Source: Planctomycetota bacterium (lineage in GTDB: Bacteria; Planctomycetota; PLA2; JAEUHO01). Taken from it: a stretch of DNA of 64,000 nt. Positions 16,980 through 26,445 of the stretch are shown here, in pieces. Location: NCBI GenBank assembly GCA_029259775.1, contig JAJDEN010000036.1:1-64000 (forward strand), given 5' to 3'. The notes beneath the pieces are model-generated. The model was not told the DNA's origin. It worked only from the letters and a program-made list of their open reading frames with translations, and ran no database searches. Position 1 is the stretch's first letter; the number at the start of each line of letters is the position of its first letter. Made by a program: the position numbers and the translations under genes.

Positions 16980-19436
16980 ATGGCTCGAACGACGACAGCA
17001 ACACAGTCCCGGTCCGCCCGCACGTCCCGCGCCCAGGCTGAAGTCGAGCCCGTCGGGCTCGAGCTCGCCGGGGTCGCGCTCACCCTGGGGTCGCTCCTCT
17101 TGGGGGCCGCCATGGCGACCCTCGAGGGTGATGGCGGCGGGAGCGGTTTCAGCAACGTGACCGGCGCCATCGGCGGCTTCGCGGCCCGCGGTGTCACCTC
17201 GGCCGTCGGCATCGGCGCCTGGATGTTGCCGGCGTTCGCCATCGCGTGGGGCATCACCTGCCTCCGCGGCCGCCGGCCCGCCAACTGGCTGCGCGCCGCC
17301 CTGTTGCTCCCCTTGCTCATGGGCCTGGCTGGTGTGATCGGCTCCCTCGTTCTCGAGCGCGGCTTCCTGCCCGGTCTCGAGCGTGCGGGCCCCGGTGGCT
17401 ACTTCGGCCTCGCGCTCGGCTCCGTCGCCTTCAGCGCCTTCGGCAAGGCCGCCGGCCTGATCGGCGCCGTGGCGTGGATCGCCGTCTTCCGCGTCATGAC
17501 CCAGATCGATCTCGTCCAGGGCGTGATGCGCCTGGCTGGTCTCATCGCGCGCCGCGGCAGCGACGTCGCACGCAGCGCGACGAAGCGCTCCCCGCGCACG
17601 TCCGACGACGAAGGCGGCGTCGCGGTCGCTGACGAGGAAGAGATCTACGAGGACGAGGACGACGAAGAGGAAGAGGACGACGGGGAGTGGGAGTACGCCG
17701 ACGAGAACGGCGAGTTCCCGACCGCCGAGCTCGACGAGGAGTACGAAGACGAGGAGGACGACGAGGAGGAGTACGAGGACGACGAGGAAGAAGAGGACGC
17801 CGAGGAGGAGGCCCCCGCCCCCGCACGGCCCGCGCCGCGCCCCATGATCGCCGTCCCGCCGCCTCCGCCGCCTCGCAAGCCGCGCGTGGCCAAGCCGCGC
17901 GGCGCGTACGTCGCGCCGCCGCTCAACCTGCTCACGCCCGGCGACCGCGTCGACCCGGAGGCCGTGCGCGAGGAGGTCGAGGCGAACGCCGAGGTACTCG
18001 AAGAGGCTCTCGCTTCGTTCGGTGTCGAGGCGCGCGTGGTTTCGCATCAGCGTGGCCCCGTCATCACGTTCTATGAGATCAAGGTGCCCTCCGGCATCCG
18101 CCTCAGCCGCGTGACCGCCCTCACGGATGACCTCGCCATCGCGCTCAAGGCGCCCAGCATCCGCATCGTGGCGCCGATCCCCGGCCGCAGCACGGTCGGC
18201 GTCGAGGTGCCGAACACCACGCGCGAGATCGTGCGTATGCGCGACCTGCTGGAGCAGGAGGGCGACAAGGTCGACCGCGCAGCGATCCCGGTCGCGCTCG
18301 GTGCCGACACGTCCGGCGCCCCCATCGTCGAAGACCTGGCGAAGACGCCGCACCTCCTGATCGCCGGCGCGACGGGCTCGGGCAAGAGCGTCTGCATCAA
18401 CGCCATCCTGCTGTCGATCCTCTACACGCGCGGGCCGGAGGACGTGAACCTGATCCTGATCGACCCAAAGCAGGTCGAGCTGAGCTTCTACGAAGGCATC
18501 CCCCACCTGCTGACGCCTGTCGTCACGGACATGCGCCGCGCGGCCAAGATCCTCGAATGGGCCGTAGAGCGCATGGAAGAGCGGTACTCCAAGCTCCTGG
18601 CCTGCGGCGTGCGCAACATCGCGGGCTACAACGCGCTGCCGAAGGACAAGCGCGAGAAGGCGCGCGAGCGCACGAACATGGACGAGGAGGAGCTGCCCGA
18701 CAAGATGCCCTTCCTCGTCATCGTGATCGACGAGCTGGCCGACGTGATCCTGACGAACGGCAAGGACGTGGAGCTCGCCATCACGCGCCTCGCCCAGAAG
18801 AGCCGCGCCGTCGGCATCCACCTCGTGCTGGCTACGCAGCGTCCCTCGACGAACGTCATCACGGGCCTCATCAAGGCCAACATGCCGACGCGCATCTCGT
18901 TCGTGGTCTCGAGCAAGATCGACAGCCGCGTGGTGCTGGACGCCAACGGCGCCGATCGTCTGCTGGGCCACGGCGACATGCTCTGGATGCACCCGCGCAG
19001 CCTGCATCTGCGCCGCTCGCAGGGCACGCTGGTTACCGACGCCGAGGCGCGGGCCACGGTCGAGTTCCTGGCGAAGCAGTACCCCGACATCGAGTACGAG
19101 GATCTGCTCAAGACCAAGGTTGGCGAGTTGACCGATCCGATGGGCGAAGACGACCTCTACGACGACGCCGTTCGCGCGGTGCTGTCGACGAAGCTCGGCA
19201 GCGCGAGCATGCTGCAGCGGCGCTTGGGCGTCGGCTACACGCGCGCCTCGCGCCTCGTGGACATGATGAGCGACCGCGGCCTGGTGGGCCCGCATGTGGG
19301 CAGCAAGGCGCGCGAGGTCCTGATGGAGCTGGAGGACTGGGAGGCCGCGAAGGCGCAGGCGGAGGTCACGAAGCCCGCGGCGAGCGAGTACTTCGACTAC
19401 GACGACCCGCCGCCGGTGGATACGAACTGGGACTAG
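16980..19436 (+). CDS. ftsK: FtsK/SpoIIIE DNA translocase
   Basis: 818 aa. N-terminal membrane part with about four helices (28-180), then an extremely acidic linker of Glu/Asp with Tyr (about 217-278), then the alpha and beta motor domains: Walker A GATGSGKS (about 463), Walker B-type VIVIDELADVI, and the LATQRPSTNVITG stretch. The C-terminal gamma winged helix (about 723-785; RRLGVGYTRASRLVD) reads KOPS-type polarity sequences. A hexameric pump that clears and decatenates chromosome termini at the division septum. ATG 16980 is preceded by GGA-rich sequence. The next gene resembles it without the motor. Confidence 0.96.
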   Translation: MARTTTATQSRSARTSRAQAEVEPVGLELAGVALTLGSLLLGAAMATLEGDGGGSGFSNVTGAIGGFAARGVTSAVGIGAWMLPAFAIAWGITCLRGRRPANWLRAALLLPLLMGLAGVIGSLVLERGFLPGLERAGPGGYFGLALGSVAFSAFGKAAGLIGAVAWIAVFRVMTQIDLVQGVMRLAGLIARRGSDVARSATKRSPRTSDDEGGVAVADEEEIYEDEDDEEEEDDGEWEYADENGEFPTAELDEEYEDEEDDEEEYEDDEEEEDAEEEAPAPARPAPRPMIAVPPPPPPRKPRVAKPRGAYVAPPLNLLTPGDRVDPEAVREEVEANAEVLEEALASFGVEARVVSHQRGPVITFYEIKVPSGIRLSRVTALTDDLAIALKAPSIRIVAPIPGRSTVGVEVPNTTREIVRMRDLLEQEGDKVDRAAIPVALGADTSGAPIVEDLAKTPHLLIAGATGSGKSVCINAILLSILYTRGPEDVNLILIDPKQVELSFYEGIPHLLTPVVTDMRRAAKILEWAVERMEERYSKLLACGVRNIAGYNALPKDKREKARERTNMDEEELPDKMPFLVIVIDELADVILTNGKDVELAITRLAQKSRAVGIHLVLATQRPSTNVITGLIKANMPTRISFVVSSKIDSRVVLDANGADRLLGHGDMLWMHPRSLHLRRSQGTLVTDAEARATVEFLAKQYPDIEYEDLLKTKVGELTDPMGEDDLYDDAVRAVLSTKLGSASMLQRRLGVGYTRASRLVDMMSDRGLVGPHVGSKAREVLMELEDWEAAKAQAEVTKPAASEYFDYDDPPPVDTNWD

Positions 19437-19514
19437 GCGGCCGAAGGCCGCGCAGTCCCCACGCCCGCCCCCGAGCCGCCCCTGCGCGTACGGCTGGCGG
19501 GCCCCGTCCTGGGG

Positions 19515-21779
19515 GTGGCCCCACCTACGATCCGGCGCGTGGAACGTCTGCGGCCCATCCTCCAGAGTCTCGCCACCTTCGTGGCGCCCGGACTCGTCCT
19601 GCTGCTCCTGGGCATCCAGGTGGCGTTCGGGCTGCGTGGCTTCGATCGCCCGGATGACAGCTGGCTGCAGGTCTTGCAGGTGCCCGGCGTACTTCTGGGC
19701 TGGGGCGGCGTCGTCCTGCTCGTCCCGCTGCTCGTGTGGATGGTGCTCGACTGGTGGGGCTATGACCTCGGCGGCTTCGCGCTCAAGGGCCTCGGCTCGG
19801 CCGTCCTCGGCATCGCCGCCGGCACGCTCTGCGGCCTCGCGGGCGAGGTCTCCAGCGGCGGCATCGTCGGGGGCGGACTGGCCGCCGTGTTGGGCGACAC
19901 GGTCGGTCCCATCATCTCCATCGCCGTCCTCGGGCTCATGGCCGTCCCGGCGGCCGTGCTCGCGTTCACGATGCAGAAGCGCGCCCCGCGCCCCACGAGC
20001 GCTGCGGCTCGAGAGAACGAGGCGGACCGAAAGCAGGACGGGACGGAGACGAAAGGCCTTCTTGGCCGCCTCTTCGCGTGGCTTCCGCGGGGCAAGCGCC
20101 CAAAGCACCCCGCGCGCAAGACGTGGTATCCGGAGCGCCGCCTCGATGCGCTGGGCAACGAAGTGCCGATGCAGTTCAAGACCCGCGACGTGGGCGGGAT
20201 CCGCTACGCCGATGAGGTCGCGGAGGCGAGCGCGCCGGAGACGGCCGCCACGGCCGACGCGAGCGACGTCGCGGACGCCCCTGCGGCCATGGGCGATGTC
20301 GTTGCGGGCGAAGAGCGCCTGCCGACGATCCCCGAATTGCTGGCCGGCAACTGGCGCGGCGAGCGCGTCGCCAAGCTGCTTCATGACCCGTCCGGCGGCC
20401 CGCGGGAGACCGACGCCGATCAGCCGGACGACGGCCCGGTCCACGTCGACAGCGAAGGCCGCGCCCGCCGCGCCACGCAGCGCGACGTCCTCATCCCGGG
20501 CGTCTACGTGGCACGAGGTCCGGTGGAGGATCGGTCCGCGGAGGGTCATGAGGTCGCCGGGCAGGTTGGAGAAGGCGACGTGTCGTACGGCGAGGGGGCT
20601 GCCTTGGCAGCGACCGACGTCACGTCCGACCTAACGTCGGACGTTCCGCGACCCCGCCAACAGACGATGGCGTTCGTGCCCGCCCCGCCCGCACCCCTCG
20701 CCGTCACGGAGAGTGCGCTGCCGCCCGGCGTGCGCTACGCCGACGACCCGACGCCGCCGCCGATCAGCGAGGACGACCTCGACACGGACGGCGACCTCGA
20801 CACGGAGGTCGACACGGAGGTCGACACGGAGGTCGATGCCGAGGGCGTCTACGAACTCGGTCTCGCGCTCGACGAAGAGCCCGACCTCTCACGAGCCATC
20901 GAGGACGCCGTCCGCGGCCCCTCCGCCGGACCGCAAGATGCCGCGCACACGGCCAGGTCCATCCGCGAGACCCTGCGCGCCAAGGTCGAGGCCATCCAGT
21001 CCGACGGTGCCAGCAGCCGCTACATCGCCAAGCTGGATTCGATCGGCCTGTTCGACATGGCCGAGCCCGACGCGCCGCGTATGGACGCCGATTCGAGGCA
21101 GGCCTCCAAGAAGGCCTCCAAGAAAGCTTCACCCAAGAAGCGGGCCGCCACCAAGAAGCGGGCCGCATCCGGGAAGCCTGCGGCCAAGCGCACCCGTACG
21201 AAGAGGGGCACCGGGGCGACCGGGACGCGCACGGGGGTGGCCGTCAAGAAGCGTGCGGCCACCAAGAAGAAGACCACGACCAAGAAGCCCTCGGTCACGG
21301 CGGCGGCCACCAAGCGGACTGCGACGAAGAAGGCCGCCACGAAGAAGGCCGCCACGAAGAAGGCCGTCACGAGGAAGGCCGTCGCGAAGAAGCGCAGCGT
21401 GGCACGCCGCAAGCTGCCGCCGAAGCCCAGCGCCTCCGTGCTCGCTGCGCGCAAGAAGGCTGCCGAGAAGGCCGCGATGCTGGACGTACTCCGCATCGAG
21501 CGGCTCGATCCCCTCTTCTCCAAGGCCGTGGCCGCCGCACTTGAACGCGGCGCTGCCTCGCCGGTCCTCCTCACGCGCCAGCTCGGCCTGCCCTTCCAGC
21601 GGGCCACCGGGCTGCTGGAGCGGATGATCGCCACCGGTGTCCTCGAACAGGCCTCACCGCGGGGTTCCCACACGGTTCTGATCACTGCCAAGGACTGGGC
21701 CTCGACGACACCCAAGACGACACCCAAGACGGCACCCAAGACGGCACCGAGCGAGGCGCACAAGCCGTCCCCGACGTAG
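19515..21779 (+). CDS. Motor-less FtsK-like membrane protein with histone-H1-like linker and gamma-type winged helix
   Basis: 754 aa from GTG 19515 (another GTG at 19539 is possible). Residues about 15-155: four or five transmembrane helices laid out like the FtsK 4TM domain, including GGIVGGGLAAVLGDTVGPI. Residues 160-530: long charged linker with a DTEVDTEVDTEVDAEG repeat. Residues 530-640: Lys/Ala/Thr repeats (KKASKKASPKK, ATKKAATKKAVTRKAVAKK), as in bacterial histone-H1-like DNA-binding proteins. Residues 658-725: a winged helix matching the FtsK gamma domain (LDPLFSKAVAAALERGAAS, then RQLGLPFQRATGLLERM). No Walker A or B is present, so the RecA motor is absent. It sits directly after ftsK and before rimO. 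Inference: a septum- or membrane-bound DNA tether acting beside FtsK. Confidence 0.8.
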   Translation: MAPPTIRRVERLRPILQSLATFVAPGLVLLLLGIQVAFGLRGFDRPDDSWLQVLQVPGVLLGWGGVVLLVPLLVWMVLDWWGYDLGGFALKGLGSAVLGIAAGTLCGLAGEVSSGGIVGGGLAAVLGDTVGPIISIAVLGLMAVPAAVLAFTMQKRAPRPTSAAARENEADRKQDGTETKGLLGRLFAWLPRGKRPKHPARKTWYPERRLDALGNEVPMQFKTRDVGGIRYADEVAEASAPETAATADASDVADAPAAMGDVVAGEERLPTIPELLAGNWRGERVAKLLHDPSGGPRETDADQPDDGPVHVDSEGRARRATQRDVLIPGVYVARGPVEDRSAEGHEVAGQVGEGDVSYGEGAALAATDVTSDLTSDVPRPRQQTMAFVPAPPAPLAVTESALPPGVRYADDPTPPPISEDDLDTDGDLDTEVDTEVDTEVDAEGVYELGLALDEEPDLSRAIEDAVRGPSAGPQDAAHTARSIRETLRAKVEAIQSDGASSRYIAKLDSIGLFDMAEPDAPRMDADSRQASKKASKKASPKKRAATKKRAASGKPAAKRTRTKRGTGATGTRTGVAVKKRAATKKKTTTKKPSVTAAATKRTATKKAATKKAATKKAVTRKAVAKKRSVARRKLPPKPSASVLAARKKAAEKAAMLDVLRIERLDPLFSKAVAAALERGAASPVLLTRQLGLPFQRATGLLERMIATGVLEQASPRGSHTVLITAKDWASTTPKTTPKTAPKTAPSEAHKPSPT

Positions 21780-21832
21780 ACGGACGGGCGTGGCTTGACG
21801 CGTGGCCTCGGCCCCCTTCCCCTGGCGGCTGC

Positions 21833-23152
21833 ATGGACACCGAAGCACCCCTTGGCCGCATTGCCCTCGTCTCGCTCGGCTGCGCGAAGAACCTCGTCGA
21901 CAGCGAGCGTCTCGTGGGGGATCTGCAGGCTGCCGGCTTCGCGCTGGCGGACGACATGGGCACTGCCGACCTCGCCCTGATCAACACCTGCGGCTTCATC
22001 GATCCCGCAAAGGAGGAGTCGGTCGACACGATCCTCAAGGTGACGAACCAGAAGGAGTTCGGACGGCTGCGCGGCGTGATGGTCGCGGGCTGCCTCGTGG
22101 AGCGCTACCGCGAGGATCTGGAGCGGGACATTCCCGAGGTGGATCGCTGGCTCAGCTTCGGGGACTACACGCACGTCGTCGAATCCGCGCGAGAACTGAT
22201 GGACCTGCCGCAGGTCCGTGAGCTGCCGCCCCAGCGCGTCCTGCTGACGCCGCGCGCCTACGCCTACCTGAAGGTCAGCGAAGGCTGCGACCAGAAGTGC
22301 ACCTTCTGCGCGATCCCCGGCATCCGCGGGCGGCTCGTCAGCCGCACGATCGAAGCCAACGTCGAGGACGCGCGCAAGCTCGCGGCCCAAGGCGTAGGCG
22401 AGGTCAACCTGGTCTCGCAGGATACGACGGCGTACGGCCGCGACATCTACGGCAAGCCGCGACTGAAGGAGCTGCTCCAGGAGCTCACGAAGATCGACGG
22501 TCCGCGCTGGTGGCGCATCCTCTACCTCTACCCGTCGATCCTGCGCGATGACCTGCTCGAGGAAATGGCTTCCAACGACCGGATCGCCAAGTACATCGAC
22601 ATGCCGCTCCAGCACGTGAGCGATCACATGCTGCGCACGATGCGTCGGGGCATCAACGGCAAGCGCCAGCGCATCCTGCTGGAGTCGATCCGTCGGATCC
22701 TTCCGACGGCGGTGATTCGCACGACGCTCATTTCCGGCTTCCCGGGCGAGACGAACGCGGATCACCAGGAACTGCTCGAGTTCGTGCGCGATGGCTGGTT
22801 CGACCGCCTCGGCATCTTCACGTTCAGCCGCGAGGAGGGCACGCCCTCCTTCGACATGGCCGATCAGGTCCCGGCCGCGCTCGCAGAGGAGCGCCGCGGC
22901 GAGTTGATGCAGGCCCAGCAGGCCGTCCACTTGCGCCGCAACGAGGCTCGCGTGGGGGAGGAACTCGACGTCTTGATCGAGGACCACGTCCCGCTCACCA
23001 AGCAGGCGACGGGCCGGACGGAGCACGACGCACCCGAGGTGGACGGCACGGTCCGCCTGAAGGGCGTCGAGCACGCACGTCCCGGAGCGGTCATCCGCGC
23101 GCGGATCACGGCGGCCGACGGCTACGACCTCGAAGCCGAGCCCGTGGAGTAG
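21833..23152 (+). CDS. rimO: Ribosomal protein uS12 methylthiotransferase RimO
   Basis: 439 aa. MTTase N-domain with three cluster cysteines (C17 in LGCAKN, C53 in NTCGF, C87 in VAGCLVE), radical-SAM CDQKCTFC (C152, C156, C159), then the barrel and a C-terminal TRAM domain (about 370-435). It methylthiolates Asp88/89 of ribosomal protein S12 with two 4Fe-4S clusters and SAM. The LGCAKN and VSEGCDQKC wording identify RimO rather than MiaB. It lies between the ftsK pair and pgsA, a common order. Confidence 0.95.
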   Translation: MDTEAPLGRIALVSLGCAKNLVDSERLVGDLQAAGFALADDMGTADLALINTCGFIDPAKEESVDTILKVTNQKEFGRLRGVMVAGCLVERYREDLERDIPEVDRWLSFGDYTHVVESARELMDLPQVRELPPQRVLLTPRAYAYLKVSEGCDQKCTFCAIPGIRGRLVSRTIEANVEDARKLAAQGVGEVNLVSQDTTAYGRDIYGKPRLKELLQELTKIDGPRWWRILYLYPSILRDDLLEEMASNDRIAKYIDMPLQHVSDHMLRTMRRGINGKRQRILLESIRRILPTAVIRTTLISGFPGETNADHQELLEFVRDGWFDRLGIFTFSREEGTPSFDMADQVPAALAEERRGELMQAQQAVHLRRNEARVGEELDVLIEDHVPLTKQATGRTEHDAPEVDGTVRLKGVEHARPGAVIRARITAADGYDLEAEPVE

Positions 23153-23161
23153 ATTGGCGTC

Positions 23162-23773
23162 ATGGGTTGGGCCAATCGCATCACACTTCTCCGCGCGGTT
23201 CTCACGCTGGTGCTGTGGGCGTTGATCATGTACGCGGTCGATCACGGCACCGCGACAGTCTGGCATGTCTGCTTCTGGCTCTTCATCGTCACGGCCGGCT
23301 CGGACTTCGTGGACGGCATGCTGGCTCGCAAGATGGGCGACGTCACCGTGTTCGGCCGGATCACGGATCCGCTCGTGGACAAGATGCTCACGATCGGCAC
23401 CCTCATCGTGTTGCTCGGCGTCCCGGCGCTGCACGTGTGGCTGCCGGCTTGGACCGTGGCGCTGATCTTCACCCGCGAGATGCTCGTGACAGCCGTTCGC
23501 GGCCAGATCGAGGGCGCCGGTGTCAACTTCCAGGCGCTGCCGGTCGGCAAGTACAAGATGGTCCTGCAGTGTTCGGCCGCTGCCGCGCTGATCCTCTGCA
23601 TGACGGGCACGCCGTGGGTGCGCGCCGAGTGGCCCTTCCTCGCGTGGCTCCCCGGCCCCGAGGGCACGTGGAACCTCGCGCACGTCCTGGTGTGGGCCTC
23701 GTTGCTGTTGACCGTGGTCTCCGGCGTCATCTACGCGCTGCGCGCACGGGCGGCTCTCCGTGCCGCCTCCTGA
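23162..23773 (+). CDS. pgsA: CDP-diacylglycerol-glycerol-3-phosphate 3-phosphatidyltransferase
   Basis: 203 aa integral membrane enzyme with about five helices. The CDP-alcohol phosphotransferase motif D-x2-DG-x2-AR-x8-G-x3-D-x3-D is complete (D48, D51, G52, A55, R56, G65, D69, D73). It makes phosphatidylglycerophosphate for PG and cardiolipin synthesis. The stop overlaps the next gene, pgpA, which removes the phosphate; the pair forms a two-step pathway unit. Confidence 0.94.
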   Translation: MGWANRITLLRAVLTLVLWALIMYAVDHGTATVWHVCFWLFIVTAGSDFVDGMLARKMGDVTVFGRITDPLVDKMLTIGTLIVLLGVPALHVWLPAWTVALIFTREMLVTAVRGQIEGAGVNFQALPVGKYKMVLQCSAAAALILCMTGTPWVRAEWPFLAWLPGPEGTWNLAHVLVWASLLLTVVSGVIYALRARAALRAAS

Positions 23774-24263
23774 GCGGGGCGACGCCGACAGGCGCCTCGG
23801 CGCCCTCCTGCTCAGCGCGTTCGGCCTGGGCCTCTCCCCCATCGTGCCCGGCACGATCGCCTCGCTTGCGACCGCCGCCCTGCTCTGGGTCGTCGCACCG
23901 GGCATCCCCGCCTTCCTGGGCCTCGCGTTCGTGCTGATCCTCTTCGGGTGCCACGTGACCCTCCGCTACGGGGGGCTCGTCACGGGACCGGATGCGAAGG
24001 GCGACCCGGGCTGGGTCGTCAGCGACGAGGTCGCCGGCCAAGCCGTCGCATGCCTGGGCGCGCTGCCGTTCGGCGCCTCGCCGGCGCTGATCGCCGCCTC
24101 GTTCGTGCTCTTCCGGATCTTCGACATGACGAAACCGCCGCCGGTCAGCACGCTCGAGAAATTGCACGGCCCGCGCGGCATCCTGATGGACGACATCGCG
24201 GCGGGCGCCATCGCCGCCGTCCTCACCCTGGCGATCGGCCTGCTGGACGTGTTGCCCACTTAG
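23760..24263 (+). CDS. pgpA: Phosphatidylglycerophosphatase A
   Basis: 167 aa from GTG 23760, overlapping the end of pgsA by 14 nt. PgpA features: LSPIVPGTIASLATAALLW, DPGWVVSDEVAGQAVAC (acidic active-site pair) and FRIFDMTKPPPVSTLEKL near the end. Four hydrophobic segments. It dephosphorylates PGP to phosphatidylglycerol at the inner membrane. Overlap with pgsA implies coupled translation. Confidence 0.93.
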   Translation: MPPPERGDADRRLGALLLSAFGLGLSPIVPGTIASLATAALLWVVAPGIPAFLGLAFVLILFGCHVTLRYGGLVTGPDAKGDPGWVVSDEVAGQAVACLGALPFGASPALIAASFVLFRIFDMTKPPPVSTLEKLHGPRGILMDDIAAGAIAAVLTLAIGLLDVLPT

Positions 24264-24337
24264 GGTGCCCTCGCTGCCCCAGGGCCCTATACTCCCTCGC
24301 TCACCGGCTCGGGCCGGGACCCAGGGAGGTTAGCGAC

Positions 24338-26434
24338 ATGGCCAAGGCACCCCGGCGGCGCAGCGGAAGTGGCGGACGCGATCGGCGCGGCGGCGACAAG
24401 CCCCCGGCCGCGAAGCCCGTACGCCCCGTGAAGCCCGCGGCCGTCCAGCCGGTGCAGCCCGTCAAGCCGGTGCAGCCCATCAAGCCGGTTCAGCCGGTCA
24501 GGCCCGCGAAGCCCGCCGCGGCGAAGCCGGTTCGGCCTCCGGTGGCTCCGCCCGTCGCCAAGCCGGTCGCGGCGAAGCCCATCGCCAAGCCGGTGGCGGC
24601 CAGCCCCCAACGTCCGGCACGCTCGGGCGGTGCGCCCGCCAAGCGCGTGGCGGAGCAGGAAGTCGGCCGCCGCGGCGGCCGTGCGCCGGCCCGTGGCGGC
24701 TCCGGGCGCGGCGGCATGGGCATCGGCGCGAAGGTCGGCCTGATCGCGGCGTTGGTCACGTTCCTGGTCGTCGCCCTCACCGTCTTCGCCGGCAGCTCCG
24801 GCGGCGGCGGCGACGAGGCCGCCGAGTTCAATGCATTCGGCTACACGGCCGCTTCGGTGCTCACGGCACCGGACGCCCGCTGGTGGCGCGGTACGGCGGG
24901 CAGCGGCGGCTCGAAGGGCCTCGGCAGTCTGGAGAAGCGGTTCAAGACGCTGCTCGGCAAGAAGGGCGCGGAGTTCTGGGACAAGCGCATCAAGGAACTG
25001 TCCACGCCCCCGCCGCGCGACATGAACGACTTCGAGAAGATGGACCTCGAGAAGGACCAGACCCGCTTCCAGAAGGAAGTCGGGAAGCTGAGCGGCGGTA
25101 GCGCCGGTCCGACCGGGGCCAAGTACGTGCACGCCCGCCTCAGTCAGGTGTGGAATGCGATGGCGTCGGGCGAGAAGGACCGCTACATGGTCCACAGCGC
25201 CTGGGTCCGCGACGCCGGCGACAAGGAAGCCTGGCTCGCGGGCAACGTGAACCAGGACTCCGTCCAGTACGCCGCGGGCGACTGGGACGAGCGTGGTGCC
25301 GGCTACGCGTCGATCGAGGGCAAGATCGACGGCACCAAGGTGCGCATATTCAAAGGCTACATCCGCGGCGTCCCCCCCACGAAGCCGATGCTGGCCTTCG
25401 TCGCGGTCACGGACAACGGCTCCAAGGGCGGCGGCGGTGCCGCGCTCGGCATGGCCATGCTCCTTCTGGGCCCCCTGCTGGTCGGTTTTGCGGCCTACAG
25501 CATTGCCGGCGCGCACAGCAAGAACGTGCGCACGCTGGCCCGGGAGATCGATCGCCTGGGCTCGTCCGGTGATCCCGAGAGAACGATCCGCGCCCACGGC
25601 GCCGAAGCCTCAGCGATTGCACGCAGCGTCGAGCGCATGGTCTCGAATCTCGAGTTCCGGGAGAAGCACGAGGGCGCGGACCTGGACGAGGTCGTCTCGC
25701 GCGAGCAGAAGGTCGCCGAGGAGATCCACGGCGCCCTGATCGCGAAGAACCCGCCGCGCTTGCAGGACTACGAGGTCGAGACGCTGTTCAAGCCCGGCTT
25801 CGAGATCGGCGGCGATCACTTCGAGTACTTCCGCGTCGACGACGACCACCTCGGTCTCATGCTGCTCGACACGAACGTACGTGGTGTGCCCGCGGCGCTC
25901 GTGATGTCGGCGACGCGCTCGTACGTGCGCGCCGCCGCCCCGGGTGTGCTCTCCCCCGCCGAGGTGCTCAAGCGTGTCAACCGCCACCTCGCGGGCGAGC
26001 TGCCCGCGGGCCGGCACGTGACGGCGCTCTACGTCGTACTCAATCAGTCCGATGGCAGCGCGACGATCGCCAGCGCGGGCCACCTGCCCTTGCTCGTCTA
26101 CCGCCACCAGGCCGGCAAGATGGCCAAGGTGAATCCGGAAGGCATCGCGATGGGCATGGACCGCGGACCGGTCTTCGACGACTCGCTGCAAGAGGGCGAC
26201 ATCCCGATGGGGCTCGGCGATCGCATCGTCATGTACACGGACGGCGCGCTGCGCATCCAAAACGCGGAGGGCGACGAGTTCGGCGAGGCGCGCTTCCACG
26301 CCGCCGTGACCGCCGAGGCGCCGAAGAACTCGCAGGCGTTCGTCAACTTCGTTGGCGCCGCCATCGACCGCTTCCACCTCGAGGTGCCGCAGAACGACGA
26401 CATCACGATCTCGACCATCAAGCGCCTGCGCTGA
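24338..26434 (+). CDS. Membrane-bound SpoIIE/RsbU-type PP2C phosphatase
   Basis: 698 aa; ATG 24338 is preceded by a strong AGGGAGGT. Residues 20-90 are Lys/Pro repeats (KPVQPVKPVQPIKPVQPV); a transmembrane helix at about 128-150; a periplasmic-side region without a known domain (150-365); a second helix (about 367-391) followed by a HAMP-like segment; then the PPM/SpoIIE phosphatase (476-698) with EIGGDHFEYFRVDDDH, LLDTNVRGVPAALVM, VMYTDGALRIQNAEGDEFG and NDDITIS. The metal-binding aspartates are kept, while the usual DVSGHG reads DTNVRG. These phosphatases usually act on anti-anti-sigma factors; no partner switch gene is nearby. Confidence 0.86.
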   Translation: MAKAPRRRSGSGGRDRRGGDKPPAAKPVRPVKPAAVQPVQPVKPVQPIKPVQPVRPAKPAAAKPVRPPVAPPVAKPVAAKPIAKPVAASPQRPARSGGAPAKRVAEQEVGRRGGRAPARGGSGRGGMGIGAKVGLIAALVTFLVVALTVFAGSSGGGGDEAAEFNAFGYTAASVLTAPDARWWRGTAGSGGSKGLGSLEKRFKTLLGKKGAEFWDKRIKELSTPPPRDMNDFEKMDLEKDQTRFQKEVGKLSGGSAGPTGAKYVHARLSQVWNAMASGEKDRYMVHSAWVRDAGDKEAWLAGNVNQDSVQYAAGDWDERGAGYASIEGKIDGTKVRIFKGYIRGVPPTKPMLAFVAVTDNGSKGGGGAALGMAMLLLGPLLVGFAAYSIAGAHSKNVRTLAREIDRLGSSGDPERTIRAHGAEASAIARSVERMVSNLEFREKHEGADLDEVVSREQKVAEEIHGALIAKNPPRLQDYEVETLFKPGFEIGGDHFEYFRVDDDHLGLMLLDTNVRGVPAALVMSATRSYVRAAAPGVLSPAEVLKRVNRHLAGELPAGRHVTALYVVLNQSDGSATIASAGHLPLLVYRHQAGKMAKVNPEGIAMGMDRGPVFDDSLQEGDIPMGLGDRIVMYTDGALRIQNAEGDEFGEARFHAAVTAEAPKNSQAFVNFVGAAIDRFHLEVPQNDDITISTIKRLR

Positions 26435-26445
26435 GGAGACGCGAG

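Noticed and set aside
14470-17004. 844-codon minus-strand open frame
   Set aside because: Antisense to the octaheme cytochrome and carried on by the 93-bp and hexamer repeats.
16923-20549. 1208-codon minus-strand open frame
   Set aside because: Exactly antisense to ftsK and its paralogue; low-complexity Arg/Asp/Gly sequence without domains.
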